A DNA stretch of 64,000 nucleotides from Lysinibacillus antri. Its GTDB lineage: Bacteria; Bacillota; Bacilli; Bacillales_A; Planococcaceae. Every line of letters starts with the position of its first letter. Position 1 is the stretch's first letter. Where the stretch lies: contig NZ_RYYR01000001.1 in NCBI RefSeq assembly GCF_003977595.1, positions 124,001 to 188,000 on the forward strand. The letters are read 5' to 3'. The translations under genes were made by a program, and so were the position numbers. This document shows positions 15,473 through 24,765 of this stretch, piece after piece. The notes beneath the pieces are model-generated. The model saw only the letters and a program-made list of their open reading frames with translations. It was not told the origin of the DNA and made no database searches.

Positions 15473-17686
15473 TTATTCATTTACTTTTTGTTCTTCTGTG
15501 TCTTCATCAATTTTCTCACCTGTTGTAGGTGGTAAAATTTGTTGTTTAATCGAGCTCGATGATAGACCTTCTGTTGAATATTTTCCTTTTAAATTAAAAT
15601 ACACATCCAGTACTTCACGGGCGATTTCATTTCCTTCGTTTAAATGGATATTAAAGTTTGTTGTTGCCCAAGGAATTAACACAGCATAGGCAACTTCCGG
15701 ATTGTCGTATGGTGCAAATCCAACATGTGCTAAGTTGACGGTGAATGTTCCGAACTCTTCACGGATTGGGCCATAGTAAACCACTTCGGCTGTCCCGGTT
15801 TTACCAGCTGCAGTATACGGTGTATTCGCAAAGGATGCTCGGGCAGAACCTTGAGGACCTACATATACTTGACGTAACCCTTTTTTCACATGATCAATTT
15901 CATCATCCGTATTCGCAATACGGTTTAAAATTCTTGGTGTTACTTCTTCAATCACCGGTCCTAATGTTTCACCATCTTCACTTGGATCACGAATTTCTTT
16001 TAACATACGTGGTTGAATGCGATACCCACCATTTGCCACCGTTGAAATATATTGTGCCAGCTGCATCGGTGTATACGTATCAAACTGCCCGATCGCTAAG
16101 TTTAAAATTTTCCCTGTATCCGTTAGCTCACCTTGGAAACCTGAAAATTCGTTTGGCAAATCAAGACCCGTATTTACACCAAGACCAAACTGTGCATATC
16201 GATTACGCATCGTTTGTAGTGTATCGTCTTGAATACGAAATACCATATTCGGTGTATAATTTGTTCCCGCAACTTTCATCGCAATTTGGAACATATAGGA
16301 GTTTGATGAACGCTCTAATGCTTTTAAGTCGTTCATGCGAATTGCACCACTACGGTTAAAGATCGAACTTTTTGGTTCCGTTCTATATAATCGAATCGGC
16401 TGGTCAATGAGTGTAGTACCCGGGCTAATTACGTCTTCAGAGTACCCCATAAGAACTGTTGCAGCTTTAACAGTAGAACCCGCTTCGTATGCCGTTGTAA
16501 AGGTACCATAAGAATAATCCACTACATACGGTTTCCCTGTTTCTTTATCCTTTTCGATTTTTTTCCCAACCATCGAAAGGATTTCACCCGTTTTTGGATT
16601 CATCATCACGAAAAAGGCGCGATCCAATAGACTTGCTTGCCCTCTCGCTTTTAACTTTAGTAATTTTTCCTCAACGATACGATCCGCTTCAGCTTGTAAT
16701 TCAATATCAATCGTTGTCACTAAGTCTTTTCCAGGCTCTCCTGCATAAGTCGTGAGCGTATCGATGACTTCACCTTTTTTATTCGTAATATTTTTTACAA
16801 CAGATTTTTGTCCTTGCAGTAGTTCTTCATATTGTGCTTCAAAATAACTTTCACCTACACGATCATTTCGTGAGTAGTCCCTTGCTAAATAAAAATCTAA
16901 TTTCGTTTTCGGAATCCCTTTACTCGGGACAGTCGTTCTACCTAATATAGCAAGAGAAGAGAGTTTTACTCGTTTCCAATCGGTTGTTGTATTAATTCCT
17001 GGTAAATCGGATAATCTTTCTGAAACCCGCGCAAATTCAATATCTGTAACATTTTCGCTTTTAATAATTTGTGGAGATAAATTATAGCCTGATGCCATTT
17101 CTCGATAAATTGCTAGAACTTCTAATTCGAAAGGCGTTAATTGATTTAACTCTTCGTCAGTAATTCGTTCACGAACAAGTCGGTCAATTTCTTGCTGTAC
17201 TTGTTTTTCTTCTAATTCTTCATTTGCTCTTATTTTCGTTTCATCATCCTTAGATACTTTTGCATAGGCAGTTTCTTTATTTTTTAGTATCCAAAAATCT
17301 AGTTTATCTCGAAGTGTGATCCGATCAATCGGTTGCTCAATTAACATTGCAAGTTGTTCTGCAATTTCAAGCATTTCGGTCGTAGTGGTTGTTTGCATCT
17401 TTGTATATGTAATCGCATTTTCAGGTTCATTGTCGACTAATATTCTGCCGTATCGATCAAATATCCGACCACGAGGAACACTCGTATTAACCGCAATTTC
17501 TTCTGTCCGTTCAATTGCTCGTACATAATCTTCACCTTTTACGATTTGTAAATATCCAAGACGGAATATAAGAAGTGAAAATAAAAGGAAAATCGAAAAG
17601 AATAATACGTTCATACGGAAGGAGAGACTTGCCCGATATTTCGCTTTTACACTAGAAGCACGGTTTACTTTTGGCTTATTTCGCAT
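15473..17686 (-). CDS. pbpA: Penicillin-binding protein 2 (transpeptidase, elongation)
   Basis: A 737-residue class-B PBP that cross-links peptidoglycan during side-wall growth. There is one membrane helix near residues 28-48, then the PBP dimerisation domain (PRGRIFDRYGRILVDN), then the transpeptidase. Active-site motifs: SxxK in AGSTVKAATV, SxN in RSSNSYMF, and KTG in AGKTGTAEV. Two ATGs are possible; the first lies inside AAAGGAGGATG, so the second (MRNKPK) is used. The position upstream of pstS matches pbpA (yqgF) of B. subtilis. A charged Glu/Lys-rich insertion near residues 150-165 and an acidic C-terminal tail are noteworthy. Confidence 0.92.
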   Translation of the reverse strand: MRNKPKVNRASSVKAKYRASLSFRMNVLFFSIFLLFSLLIFRLGYLQIVKGEDYVRAIERTEEIAVNTSVPRGRIFDRYGRILVDNEPENAITYTKMQTTTTTEMLEIAEQLAMLIEQPIDRITLRDKLDFWILKNKETAYAKVSKDDETKIRANEELEEKQVQQEIDRLVRERITDEELNQLTPFELEVLAIYREMASGYNLSPQIIKSENVTDIEFARVSERLSDLPGINTTTDWKRVKLSSLAILGRTTVPSKGIPKTKLDFYLARDYSRNDRVGESYFEAQYEELLQGQKSVVKNITNKKGEVIDTLTTYAGEPGKDLVTTIDIELQAEADRIVEEKLLKLKARGQASLLDRAFFVMMNPKTGEILSMVGKKIEKDKETGKPYVVDYSYGTFTTAYEAGSTVKAATVLMGYSEDVISPGTTLIDQPIRLYRTEPKSSIFNRSGAIRMNDLKALERSSNSYMFQIAMKVAGTNYTPNMVFRIQDDTLQTMRNRYAQFGLGVNTGLDLPNEFSGFQGELTDTGKILNLAIGQFDTYTPMQLAQYISTVANGGYRIQPRMLKEIRDPSEDGETLGPVIEEVTPRILNRIANTDDEIDHVKKGLRQVYVGPQGSARASFANTPYTAAGKTGTAEVVYYGPIREEFGTFTVNLAHVGFAPYDNPEVAYAVLIPWATTNFNIHLNEGNEIAREVLDVYFNLKGKYSTEGLSSSSIKQQILPPTTGEKIDEDTEEQKVNE

Positions 17687-17871
17687 CTGCATCCTCCTTT
17701 TTAAAGTCTAAAAAATTCATTGAATGTTCATGTTATGTTACTTCTCTTTAATAAAAACCATACATTCTAGTATAACATTTGAGTACTATATAAAAAAAGA
17801 GGTTAATTGGAACAACAATCATTTTTTTGACGGTATATATATACAAATGGTTCCTGGAATTTCTTTTCTCA

Positions 17872-17901
17872 TTAAAAAGAGGACTCCATTTTGGAATCCC
17901 C
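17872..17901 (-). terminator. Terminator of the sigma/anti-sigma operon
   Basis: On the minus strand GGGGATTCC pairs with GGAGTCCTC (G-T pair included) around AAAAT, followed by a T-rich run. Confidence 0.75.
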
Positions 17902-17911
17902 GGGTAACCCA

Positions 17912-18667
17912 TTATTTAACTAAGATTTCAATTTTGGATGTCTTCAAAGCTAATCTTTCTTTCAACTCTTCAGAAATCGTAAGTGTAATTTTGGAGCCAC
18001 TTTCTGCATTGGCAAATCGATAACCTTGTGCAGTCACATTCGCTCCATCTGCATAGGTCATTTCCCCATTCGCTGGTTCTACTTTTTCAATATGGGCAAA
18101 GTAGTCGCCACTTATCATTCCTTTTTGATACCATTCTTCAGATAATACATTATAATGTGGTACCATCTTAAAATTTAGCATGACCGTTACTTCTCCTGCA
18201 GCCACTTCCATTTGTCCAGTGGCTGGAAGCGGTTCATGGTTCACCGTAAACTCATAAGAAAAATGACTTTTTGCGAACTCCAGCATTTCCTCATCGGATA
18301 GATTCGGTAAAAGTTGATCAATGACTTCATGATAATACGCTCTTTCATCTTCAAAGGCACCAATTTGAAACTCTAAATCTGCTATTTTTTGTGCATCCGT
18401 CCCCATTTCCAAATCATCTTGTTGTTGAATACTTGATTGTTCCGTATCTGTATTGGCATTTTGATTTGTGCTTGGTAACATCGTCGCAATCCAAATGCCT
18501 AACCCTAATAGCAAACAAAATGAAGTCGCTAACGGCATAAAAAGAAACTTTTTTCTTTTGTGAGGTTTCGCCATTGTATATAAAATCCGTTGATTCGTTC
18601 TGTGATCATATACGTTGTTTTCTGTAAAAATAAATTGCAGACTATCTTTAATTGGATCTTTACTCAT
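17912..18667 (-). CDS. Putative membrane-anchored anti-sigma factor
   Basis: A 251-residue protein with a cytoplasmic N-terminus of about 38 residues, one membrane helix (FLFMPLATSFCLLLGLGIWI, residues 41-60), and an extracytoplasmic domain of about 180 residues. No zinc-finger anti-sigma motif (HxxxCxxC) is seen. Its ATG overlaps the end of the ECF sigma gene by 8 bases, with its AGGAGG site inside that gene. This coupling is the standard layout for a sigma factor and its membrane inhibitor. The role is inferred from context; the outer domain matches no family I recognise. Confidence 0.6.
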   Translation of the reverse strand: MSKDPIKDSLQFIFTENNVYDHRTNQRILYTMAKPHKRKKFLFMPLATSFCLLLGLGIWIATMLPSTNQNANTDTEQSSIQQQDDLEMGTDAQKIADLEFQIGAFEDERAYYHEVIDQLLPNLSDEEMLEFAKSHFSYEFTVNHEPLPATGQMEVAAGEVTVMLNFKMVPHYNVLSEEWYQKGMISGDYFAHIEKVEPANGEMTYADGANVTAQGYRFANAESGSKITLTISEELKERLALKTSKIEILVK

Positions 18668-19199
18668 CTAGCTTCCCTCCTAATCGTTCTTTTAACATAT
18701 TTCTTGCACGACTAAGCCTTGTTTTAACCGTATTCATTGAGCAATCAAGGATATTTGCAATTTCTTCTACTTTTAACTCCTTAAAATAAAATAAGATAAT
18801 GACTTCGCGATATTTTGGCGCAAGCTTTAATACTTCATTTCCAATGACAGCTCGCTCATCTTCTAATACGACAAAATCATCCACTGATTTTTGGACACCA
18901 AAAAGATTTGAAAATTTATTCGTTAATAAATGATTGCGATATGACCAGCTTCTTAAATAATCATAACTTCGATTAATGGTCATTTTGTATAAATACGTTT
19001 TATATGAAGAATCCCCTCGAAATTGCGATTGCTTTTCAAACGCTTTAATGAGCACATCTTGCACTATATCTTCAGCCATCTGTTTATTTTTCACATACGA
19101 ATAAGCAACTTGTATAAGTGATTCAGCATGTGCCTCTACAAGTTCTTCAAACAGGTCTGAAACTTTGTCGTCTTGTGACAACAAGTCCGTTACAAACAC
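18660..19199 (-). CDS. ECF-type RNA polymerase sigma factor
   Basis: A 179-residue sigma-70 family protein with region 2 at about residues 22-85 (SYVKNKQMAEDIVQDVLIKA and NRSYDYLRSW) and region 4 at about 122-172 (LAPKYREVIILFYFKELKVE, then NTVKTRLSRARNMLKERL). Regions 1 and 3 are missing, as in ECF sigma factors. The start is a GTG 7 bases after AGGGGTG. Its own upstream sequence contains a match to the ECF promoter pattern, suggesting autoregulation, as for SigM, SigW or SigX. The stress it answers to is not evident. Confidence 0.88.
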   Translation of the reverse strand: MFVTDLLSQDDKVSDLFEELVEAHAESLIQVAYSYVKNKQMAEDIVQDVLIKAFEKQSQFRGDSSYKTYLYKMTINRSYDYLRSWSYRNHLLTNKFSNLFGVQKSVDDFVVLEDERAVIGNEVLKLAPKYREVIILFYFKELKVEEIANILDCSMNTVKTRLSRARNMLKERLGGKLDE

Positions 19200-19233
19200 A
19201 TTTATGCACCCCTAACTTTTTATCTAACCATTT

Positions 19234-19260
19234 GACGGTTGACAATCCATTCCAGTTTCA
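19234..19260 (-). promoter_or_regulatory. ECF-type promoter of the sigma/anti-sigma operon
   Basis: On the minus strand TGAAAC is followed by exactly 17 bases and then CGTC, ending 35 bases before the GTG start. TGAAAC-N16/17-CGTC is the consensus of the SigM group in B. subtilis. It is the likely autoregulatory promoter (inference). Confidence 0.65.
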
Positions 19261-19287
19261 AAAAAGTTTAATTTAAATAAACTTCGC

Positions 19288-19329
19288 AAAAAAAGGAGCT
19301 GTCCAGAAAGTATTGTACTTTGGACAGCT
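19288..19329 (-). terminator. Terminator of the ABC-2 transporter operon
   Basis: On the minus strand AGCTGTCCAAAGT pairs with ACTTTCTGGACAGCT around a 6-base loop, followed by CCTTTTTTT. It lies about 110 bases after the last permease stop. Confidence 0.75.
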
Positions 19330-19406
19330 ATACTTATAATGATATAATTTCGCTAAAAATCTATGCTCCTGCGGTAGTAACAATAAATTGCCACTATCCT
19401 CGTCGC

Positions 19407-19444
19407 AAGGGTGCGTTCGAAAATCACTTTTCGGACGCACCCTT
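19407..19444. repeat. Long inverted repeat at the permease 3' end
   Basis: AAGGGTGCGTTCGAAAA and TTTTCGGACGCACCCTT form an 17-bp stem with one mismatch and a short loop. The right arm includes part of the stop codon of the minus-strand permease gene. There is no T run on either side, so it may protect the mRNA 3' end or be a small repeat rather than a terminator. Confidence 0.55.
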
Positions 19445-20549
19445 ACCGAACTTCTTTTTTCTCCATTACATTGATTCCAATACCCATAAATACAACGGTC
19501 ATAAAAAGCAACATGCCCAGTGGTCGGATTAAATCTGTGAGGGAACTACCATTTAATGTAACGCCATAAAGGAGATCCATCCCATAAGTAATTGGGGAAA
19601 TATAAGATAATGCTAAAATCGTTTCACTTGTGACGATTTCTAACGGCCAGTAAGCGCCCCCCAACATCGCAAATGGAACCGCTAAGACAACGATAAACGC
19701 ATTAAACTTCCCAGGTGTTGTGGCAATTGATGCTATAAAGATTGATAAAGCAACAATACATAGTACATATGGAATGACGATGACTAATGATTGATAGAAC
19801 CCTCCATAAAAATCAACACCTAATCCGAAATAAAAGATTGCTAACACAATGGCAATTTGTATATACCCCAGAATAAAGCTATAAACTAAGTTTGCTATAT
19901 AGATTTCACTTTTTCGTATGGAGGACACAATTAATCGATCCCATATATGACTTCTTCTCTCCATCACAATATGGTTGACTCCATTTGCCACCGTATAAAT
20001 TACCATAAAAAGTGTAAATCCAAATAAGCTATGCAATTTTGCATCCCAAATAAATGCCCCATCATTGGAAAAGTTTGAATAGTTAATATGAAAGCTAGGG
20101 TTCGCAACTGCTTCGTCTATTACGGCAGAAATTTCATTTTGCTTGTCAACTGGATAGGCTTGAATAATCGCTTGCTTTTGAGATACTTTACTATAAATGG
20201 TGGATACCTCATGTTGTAAAAGCGGTGCATCCATATAATCTGGTGCGATTACTAAATCAAAACCATCTTCTTTCAAGTGAATGGCTACTTCCCGATCTCC
20301 GTTTCGAACCTTTTCAATTGCCTCTCGCTCTTCAAATAGCTCAAAACTTTTGTTTGGCATTTTCCCTAATTCTTTCATAAAAAATTGCGTTTGTTGATCT
20401 TCCAAATCTGTAAAAACTGCAATTGGAAATTTTGCTTGTTGCCCAAGACCTAAAATATAGGCAAATAAGCAAATGATCACGGTGATAATAATGAAACTTG
20501 CAGGATTTCGAGCGAGTAATACAAATTTTGTTTTTAAAATATTTATCAT
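19443..20549 (-). CDS. ABC-2 type transporter permease (second subunit)
   Basis: A 368-residue permease with one N-terminal helix, a large extracytoplasmic domain (about residues 40-190) and five C-terminal helices, the ABC2_membrane_3 topology. The frame is open 13 codons upstream, but GAGGTGG before ATGATAAATAT and the ATGA overlap with the upstream gene's stop fix the start at 20549. It pairs with the next permease and the ATPase at 21814 to form an exporter. Substrate unknown. Confidence 0.82.
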   Translation of the reverse strand: MINILKTKFVLLARNPASFIIITVIICLFAYILGLGQQAKFPIAVFTDLEDQQTQFFMKELGKMPNKSFELFEEREAIEKVRNGDREVAIHLKEDGFDLVIAPDYMDAPLLQHEVSTIYSKVSQKQAIIQAYPVDKQNEISAVIDEAVANPSFHINYSNFSNDGAFIWDAKLHSLFGFTLFMVIYTVANGVNHIVMERRSHIWDRLIVSSIRKSEIYIANLVYSFILGYIQIAIVLAIFYFGLGVDFYGGFYQSLVIVIPYVLCIVALSIFIASIATTPGKFNAFIVVLAVPFAMLGGAYWPLEIVTSETILALSYISPITYGMDLLYGVTLNGSSLTDLIRPLGMLLFMTVVFMGIGINVMEKKEVR

Positions 20550-21802
20550 GCAATTCCACCTCGTTTCGGGAACAATAGTACCGCACAAACAATTAAAACA
20601 ATCGCCATCACAGCTAGGTTCATTAGATTATGTTGAATATCCGATAAACTGCCATTTTGAGCCAATTTCAAATAACCATCTAAAGCTGCACCGTTCGGAG
20701 TCCACATACCGATTTTCCCTAAGACTGGTGATAAGCCACTAATATTAAAGAAGCTTCCACCTAATAAAGCTAAAATTGACACAAGTGCATTTGAAAAAAT
20801 ATTCGAAGCATTCGCCGAGTTACTGCGATAATTAATAGATGAAAGAAGTGCCGTAATTCCTCCAACGACAATTGCTAAAAGTAAGGTTAATAGAATCGTT
20901 AACCCCCATTGATTCAAGGAAATTCCAAAGGCAAAATAAGCAAATGCAAACAAAATCGCTACTTGGATAAATGCAATGACGACCGTCGAAACAATCATAC
21001 TAGCTAAGTACGTAAGTGGATGAATACGAGCTAAAAGGATGCGATCAAAAATGTGCATATTCTTTTCTAAAAACGATTGACCCGCAATGGTGCCCGCAAT
21101 AAATAAAATAAACATAACACTCATACTAAATGTGTAATAGATACTCGAATTGATTTTTGTTTCGGTATCAACTGTTTGGATCTCTGACTTTATTTCGGGC
21201 GTTGGTACTGTCATCTCATCTGAAAGAAAGCCGTTCTTGGCTAAAGCCGTGAAAAATGTATATTGTTGCTGATAAAAATCGAGTATATTTTTCACCACTG
21301 TAGAAGTAATGGGTTCACTTTCATTTACATAAACATTGAAAGCTGGCTGATCCCCTTCCATAAAAATAGAAGTTAAGAAATTCACCGTAAAATGTTCTGG
21401 CACCTCAATGATGGCAGAAAATTCTTCGCTTTTACGGGCATTTTCAAACTCATTTGGCTTAAGCTCGGTTACATGGATAAATTCTTTCATTTCTTCACTT
21501 TTTGTTAATTGCTCCAAAAGCATCGAAATGGGGAGCATCTGTTTCATTTGTTTTTCCATTTCATCATTGATTGGAAATGTTTCACTGGCTACTTTACGAA
21601 ACTCGTTCAGTTGTTCTTCTTCGTTATCATGTAAAACAATCGCTAACTCGACTTTTGTCATTTCGGAATTGCCTTCCATTAATGAGCCAAGTGCAAAACT
21701 TAAAATTGTAATAAGGATAATTGGCATCACGAATAGCATTAATAATTCAGAACGACTTCGCAATAAAATTTTCATTTGTTTTTGAATTAAAGCTAAAAAC
21801 AT
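20546..21802 (-). CDS. ABC-2 type transporter permease (first subunit)
   Basis: A 418-residue permease. One N-terminal helix (ELLMLFVMPIILITILSFAL) is followed by a large soluble loop of about 190 residues and five or six C-terminal helices. Its topology repeats that of the following gene, so the transporter is likely a heterodimer. GGGGGAG precedes the ATG. It lies 11 bases after the ATPase gene. Substrate unknown; relatives export lipids, antibiotics or peptides. Confidence 0.83.
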   Translation of the reverse strand: MFLALIQKQMKILLRSRSELLMLFVMPIILITILSFALGSLMEGNSEMTKVELAIVLHDNEEEQLNEFRKVASETFPINDEMEKQMKQMLPISMLLEQLTKSEEMKEFIHVTELKPNEFENARKSEEFSAIIEVPEHFTVNFLTSIFMEGDQPAFNVYVNESEPITSTVVKNILDFYQQQYTFFTALAKNGFLSDEMTVPTPEIKSEIQTVDTETKINSSIYYTFSMSVMFILFIAGTIAGQSFLEKNMHIFDRILLARIHPLTYLASMIVSTVVIAFIQVAILFAFAYFAFGISLNQWGLTILLTLLLAIVVGGITALLSSINYRSNSANASNIFSNALVSILALLGGSFFNISGLSPVLGKIGMWTPNGAALDGYLKLAQNGSLSDIQHNLMNLAVMAIVLIVCAVLLFPKRGGIA

Positions 21803-21813
21803 ATTTACTCCCC

Positions 21814-22746
21814 CTAGTTCCTTAATGCACGGCCAGTTAAATGTAGGAAAATATCTTCAAGGGTTGGCTCTTTCACTTCATAACTTTTTAAAGTGACATG
21901 ATGCATTTCGCATAATGTGAGGAGGGTTGGTAAATAGTTAATTCCTTTTGCAACGGTAAAAGATATTTCAGCTTCTTTCGCATTGATATTTGAAAGCAAT
22001 GGTTGACTCATCAGCTCACTAAGGAAATCATTCGAATGTTTTTCTAATTTTACTAGAATCGTATTTTCAGAAGAAAGTATAGCTTTAATTTCATCTTTCG
22101 TTCCTGAAGCAATAATTCGACCTTTATCCATAATATAAATGCGATTACATAAATACTCGACCTCTTCCATGTAGTGGCTTGTGTAAATAATCGCTTTATT
22201 TGACTCTGTATTTAATTTTTTTACTGTTTCTAAAATATGATTACGAGATTGTGGATCAATCCCAACTGTTGGTTCATCCATAATTAAATAATCGGGTTCA
22301 TGTAGCATGGCAACACCAATATTTAATCGTCTTTTCATCCCGCCAGAATAGTGTTTTACAATTTTTTTGGACTCATGTTGTAACCCAATTTGCTGTAATA
22401 CCGTATCGACTCTGTTTTTTAGCTGATCTTTTTGCATTTTATAAAGGTTTCCGAAAAAAAGTAGGTTTTCCCTTGCTGTTAGTTCTTCATAAAGTGCAAT
22501 TTCTTGTGGAACTACTCCTAATACTTTTCTTAGACTAGCAGGATTTTTTAATACACTTTGTTGTTGCAGTAATACATCGCCACTCGTTGGGGGAACTAAG
22601 GTAGAAAGCATGGCAATCGTCGTCGATTTTCCAGCTCCATTTGGTCCGAGTAGCCCAACAATTTCACCCGGTTCTATATAAAAGTTCACCTGATCTACCG
22701 CATTAACTTTTTTAAAGGTCTTCGTTAAATTCACCACTTCAATCAT
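21814..22746 (-). CDS. ABC transporter ATP-binding protein (exporter type)
   Basis: A 310-residue ABC ATPase of the multidrug/Na+ exporter (CcmA/NatA) class. Walker A GPNGAGKST, signature YSGGMKRR, Walker B YLIMDEPTVGIDP and the H-loop TSHYMEEVEYLC are present. The C-terminal ~90 residues form the extra DrrA-type domain ending EDIFLHLTGRALRN. It is the first gene of a three-gene exporter, 151 bases downstream of a NarL-type regulator and likely controlled by it. Confidence 0.88.
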   Translation of the reverse strand: MIEVVNLTKTFKKVNAVDQVNFYIEPGEIVGLLGPNGAGKSTTIAMLSTLVPPTSGDVLLQQQSVLKNPASLRKVLGVVPQEIALYEELTARENLLFFGNLYKMQKDQLKNRVDTVLQQIGLQHESKKIVKHYSGGMKRRLNIGVAMLHEPDYLIMDEPTVGIDPQSRNHILETVKKLNTESNKAIIYTSHYMEEVEYLCNRIYIMDKGRIIASGTKDEIKAILSSENTILVKLEKHSNDFLSELMSQPLLSNINAKEAEISFTVAKGINYLPTLLTLCEMHHVTLKSYEVKEPTLEDIFLHLTGRALRN

Positions 22747-22804
22747 CTTTTCGCCATCCTTTCTATGTATACTTTACCAATTTTTATAGAAAGTTCGAAG
22801 TAGC

Positions 22805-22834
22805 TGACGTCACGAAATAAAGTGACTGAAGTCA
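22805..22834 (-). promoter_or_regulatory. Candidate operator between the response regulator and exporter genes
   Basis: TGACGTCAC and GTGACTGAAGTCA form an imperfect dyad about 60 bases upstream of the ATPase gene. LuxR/NarL-type regulators usually bind such dyads next to the exporter they control. No consensus was available to test it. Confidence 0.3.
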
Positions 22835-22841
22835 TAAAAGC

Positions 22842-22897
22842 GGTGCCTGGCACTCGTACAATTCCGAACATTCAGAATTGTTTGCGTGCCAGGCACC
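22842..22897 (-). repeat. GGTGCCTGGCAC inverted repeat, probable terminator
   Basis: GGTGCCTGGCAC (22842-22853) and GTGCCAGGCACC (22886-22897) are perfect 12-base inverted arms. Inside, ACAATTC pairs with GAATTGT. The right arm abuts the stop codon of the response-regulator gene. This GTGCCAGGCAC hairpin resembles a dispersed element found many times in Bacillus-type genomes (recalled, not searched). It may also limit read-through into the exporter. Confidence 0.65.
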
Positions 22898-23542
22898 TTA
22901 TACAAGTCCATTTTTCACTGCATAGATGGCTAATTGGGTACGATCTCGTAAATCAAGTTGCTGCAAGATATGAGTGATGTGATTTTTCACTGTCCCAACT
23001 GATAAAAACAAACTATTGGCGATTTCCTTATTTGTTTTTCCTTCCCCCACTAATTTGACAATATCCAGTTCGCGATCTGTTAATGGAATTAACGGAGCTT
23101 CATTTTGTACTGTCACTCTTTGCTGAAGTAATTTAGGCATTAACTTCGCTGCTACATCTTCTTGTAAAACGAGTCCACCATTTAAAACACTATGTATGGA
23201 ATCGATTAATTTTTGAGGCTCAGAAGATTTTAGTAAAAAGCCACTAGCTCCATCTTTTAACGTTTGATACGCATATTCTTCATCATCAAATGTTGTTAAA
23301 ATGATGATTTTCAATTCAGGATAAGTTATCTTTATTCGCTTTGTCGCTTCAATGCCATTCATTTTAGGCATTCGCACATCCATTAATACTAAATCGACTC
23401 TATATTTATTTAACTCTTCTAACGCTTCAAGTCCATTACTCGCTTGTGCTACAATTTGAAATTGTGGGTCTTGTTCAATAATCATTTTTAAACCATTTCG
23501 TACAATCGCTTGATCTTCTACAAGTAAAATCCGAATTGTCAT
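22898..23542 (-). CDS. Two-component response regulator, NarL/LuxR family
   Basis: A 214-residue regulator. The receiver domain occupies 1-120, with acidic DQ in LLVEDQ, the phospho-acceptor Asp in DLVLMDVRMPKMNG (about residue 54), Thr in IIILTTFDDE and Lys in FLLKSSE. The C-terminal LuxR-type HTH covers about 148-210 (LTDRELDIVKLVGEGKTNKE). It is the partner of the adjacent histidine kinase and likely activates the exporter downstream. Confidence 0.92.
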   Translation of the reverse strand: MTIRILLVEDQAIVRNGLKMIIEQDPQFQIVAQASNGLEALEELNKYRVDLVLMDVRMPKMNGIEATKRIKITYPELKIIILTTFDDEEYAYQTLKDGASGFLLKSSEPQKLIDSIHSVLNGGLVLQEDVAAKLMPKLLQQRVTVQNEAPLIPLTDRELDIVKLVGEGKTNKEIANSLFLSVGTVKNHITHILQQLDLRDRTQLAIYAVKNGLV

Positions 23543-23586
23543 TTACGTCACTCCTTTAACAGTGTATCGATTCAAAGAGTCTCCGT

Positions 23587-24675
23587 TTAACTTAACTTTT
23601 TAGAAAATGTTCCTTTAACGATAAATTCGTGAGCAGTCCGAATGATGCGCAAGTTCCCACCTATTTCTTGCAACCGCTCTTCCATATTTGTTAAACCAAA
23701 CCCGTAGATAATTGGAGTATCAGAAAGAAGTTTATTTTTTACCTCAAATTCGATTTGTTGTAATGAGTCAGTTCCGATAATTACGTCGACTTCTTTTGAA
23801 TGACTATGTTTCATGGCATTCGTTAAACATTCTTGTAATACACGGTACAACACAATGCTTTGTTCATTTGATATTGGTAACGACAAAACTCCTTTTTCTA
23901 ACGTAAAACGTATATGTAGGCGACTTTCCATTTCTAGTTTACGGATTAAATGGAGTACCGATTGAATGCCTGTCGTTTCTGCTGTTTTTAATTGCCGAAC
24001 TGCAAAACGGGTCTCTTCTAAACTTTCTCTCGCTAACTGTTTAACATCTTCTAAATTGACTCTATCATTTGTAATCGAATGCATCTCGAGTTGCATTAAT
24101 AAGGTGGTTAGCTTATGTCCCACGGAATCATGGATATCTCTTGCTATTTTCGTTCGCTCTTCTGCACGCACGAATTCCTCTTGTTCCACCGATAATCGTT
24201 TCAACTGACGAAACTCAGCCAATAATTGATCATATAGACTATCTTTCATTTCGCGTTGTTCTACATGTTGATGGAGAAAATAGCAACAAACGTGAATGGC
24301 GATCAACAAAAGAAAACTATAGATAGGAATCCATTGTAAAATAGTAATTGCAAGACTAATGATTATAGAAGTACAGAGAAAAATAAAAAATTGTCTTTCT
24401 TTTAATCGAAACGTCCCTTCTAATAGAAAGAAAGCGAATAGTGGTAATGCGTACACTAAATTAACTGAAACAAGCGTTAACAAGGGGATGATGAATAAAA
24501 TGATTAGATAACTAGACAAGGCTTGTTTTAAAAGAGGGAGTAGAAAATATAGCAATAACATAATAGTAAGGAGAAAAATAGACAATGTTACATGACCAGC
24601 ACCTTGGATTAGTTGAAAAATAATTAAACTAATACATACGAGTAAGCAAAATAAACGTACAAGTAATTCCTTCAA
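23587..24675 (-). CDS. Sensor histidine kinase, HisKA_3 (NarL-partner) type
   Basis: A 362-residue membrane kinase with about five or six N-terminal membrane helices (to about residue 150), then a dimerisation domain with the phospho-acceptor His in KIARDIHDSVGHKLT and an ATP-binding domain with NAMKHSHS (N box) and YGFGLTNMEERL (G box). The frame is open 8 codons further, but AGAGGAG lies 7 bases before the TTG at 24675, which is the likely start. The sensor has no large extracytoplasmic loop, so it probably senses the membrane, as DesK/LiaS types do. Confidence 0.88.
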   Translation of the reverse strand: MKELLVRLFCLLVCISLIIFQLIQGAGHVTLSIFLLTIMLLLYFLLPLLKQALSSYLIILFIIPLLTLVSVNLVYALPLFAFFLLEGTFRLKERQFFIFLCTSIIISLAITILQWIPIYSFLLLIAIHVCCYFLHQHVEQREMKDSLYDQLLAEFRQLKRLSVEQEEFVRAEERTKIARDIHDSVGHKLTTLLMQLEMHSITNDRVNLEDVKQLARESLEETRFAVRQLKTAETTGIQSVLHLIRKLEMESRLHIRFTLEKGVLSLPISNEQSIVLYRVLQECLTNAMKHSHSKEVDVIIGTDSLQQIEFEVKNKLLSDTPIIYGFGLTNMEERLQEIGGNLRIIRTAHEFIVKGTFSKKLS

Positions 24676-24765
24676 AAAGTTCTCCTCTTTCCTAGACACA
24701 TCAATCGATATTTCTATTATATAATCCTATTTCAGGAAATAATATAAGTATATGTAAAACCCCGC

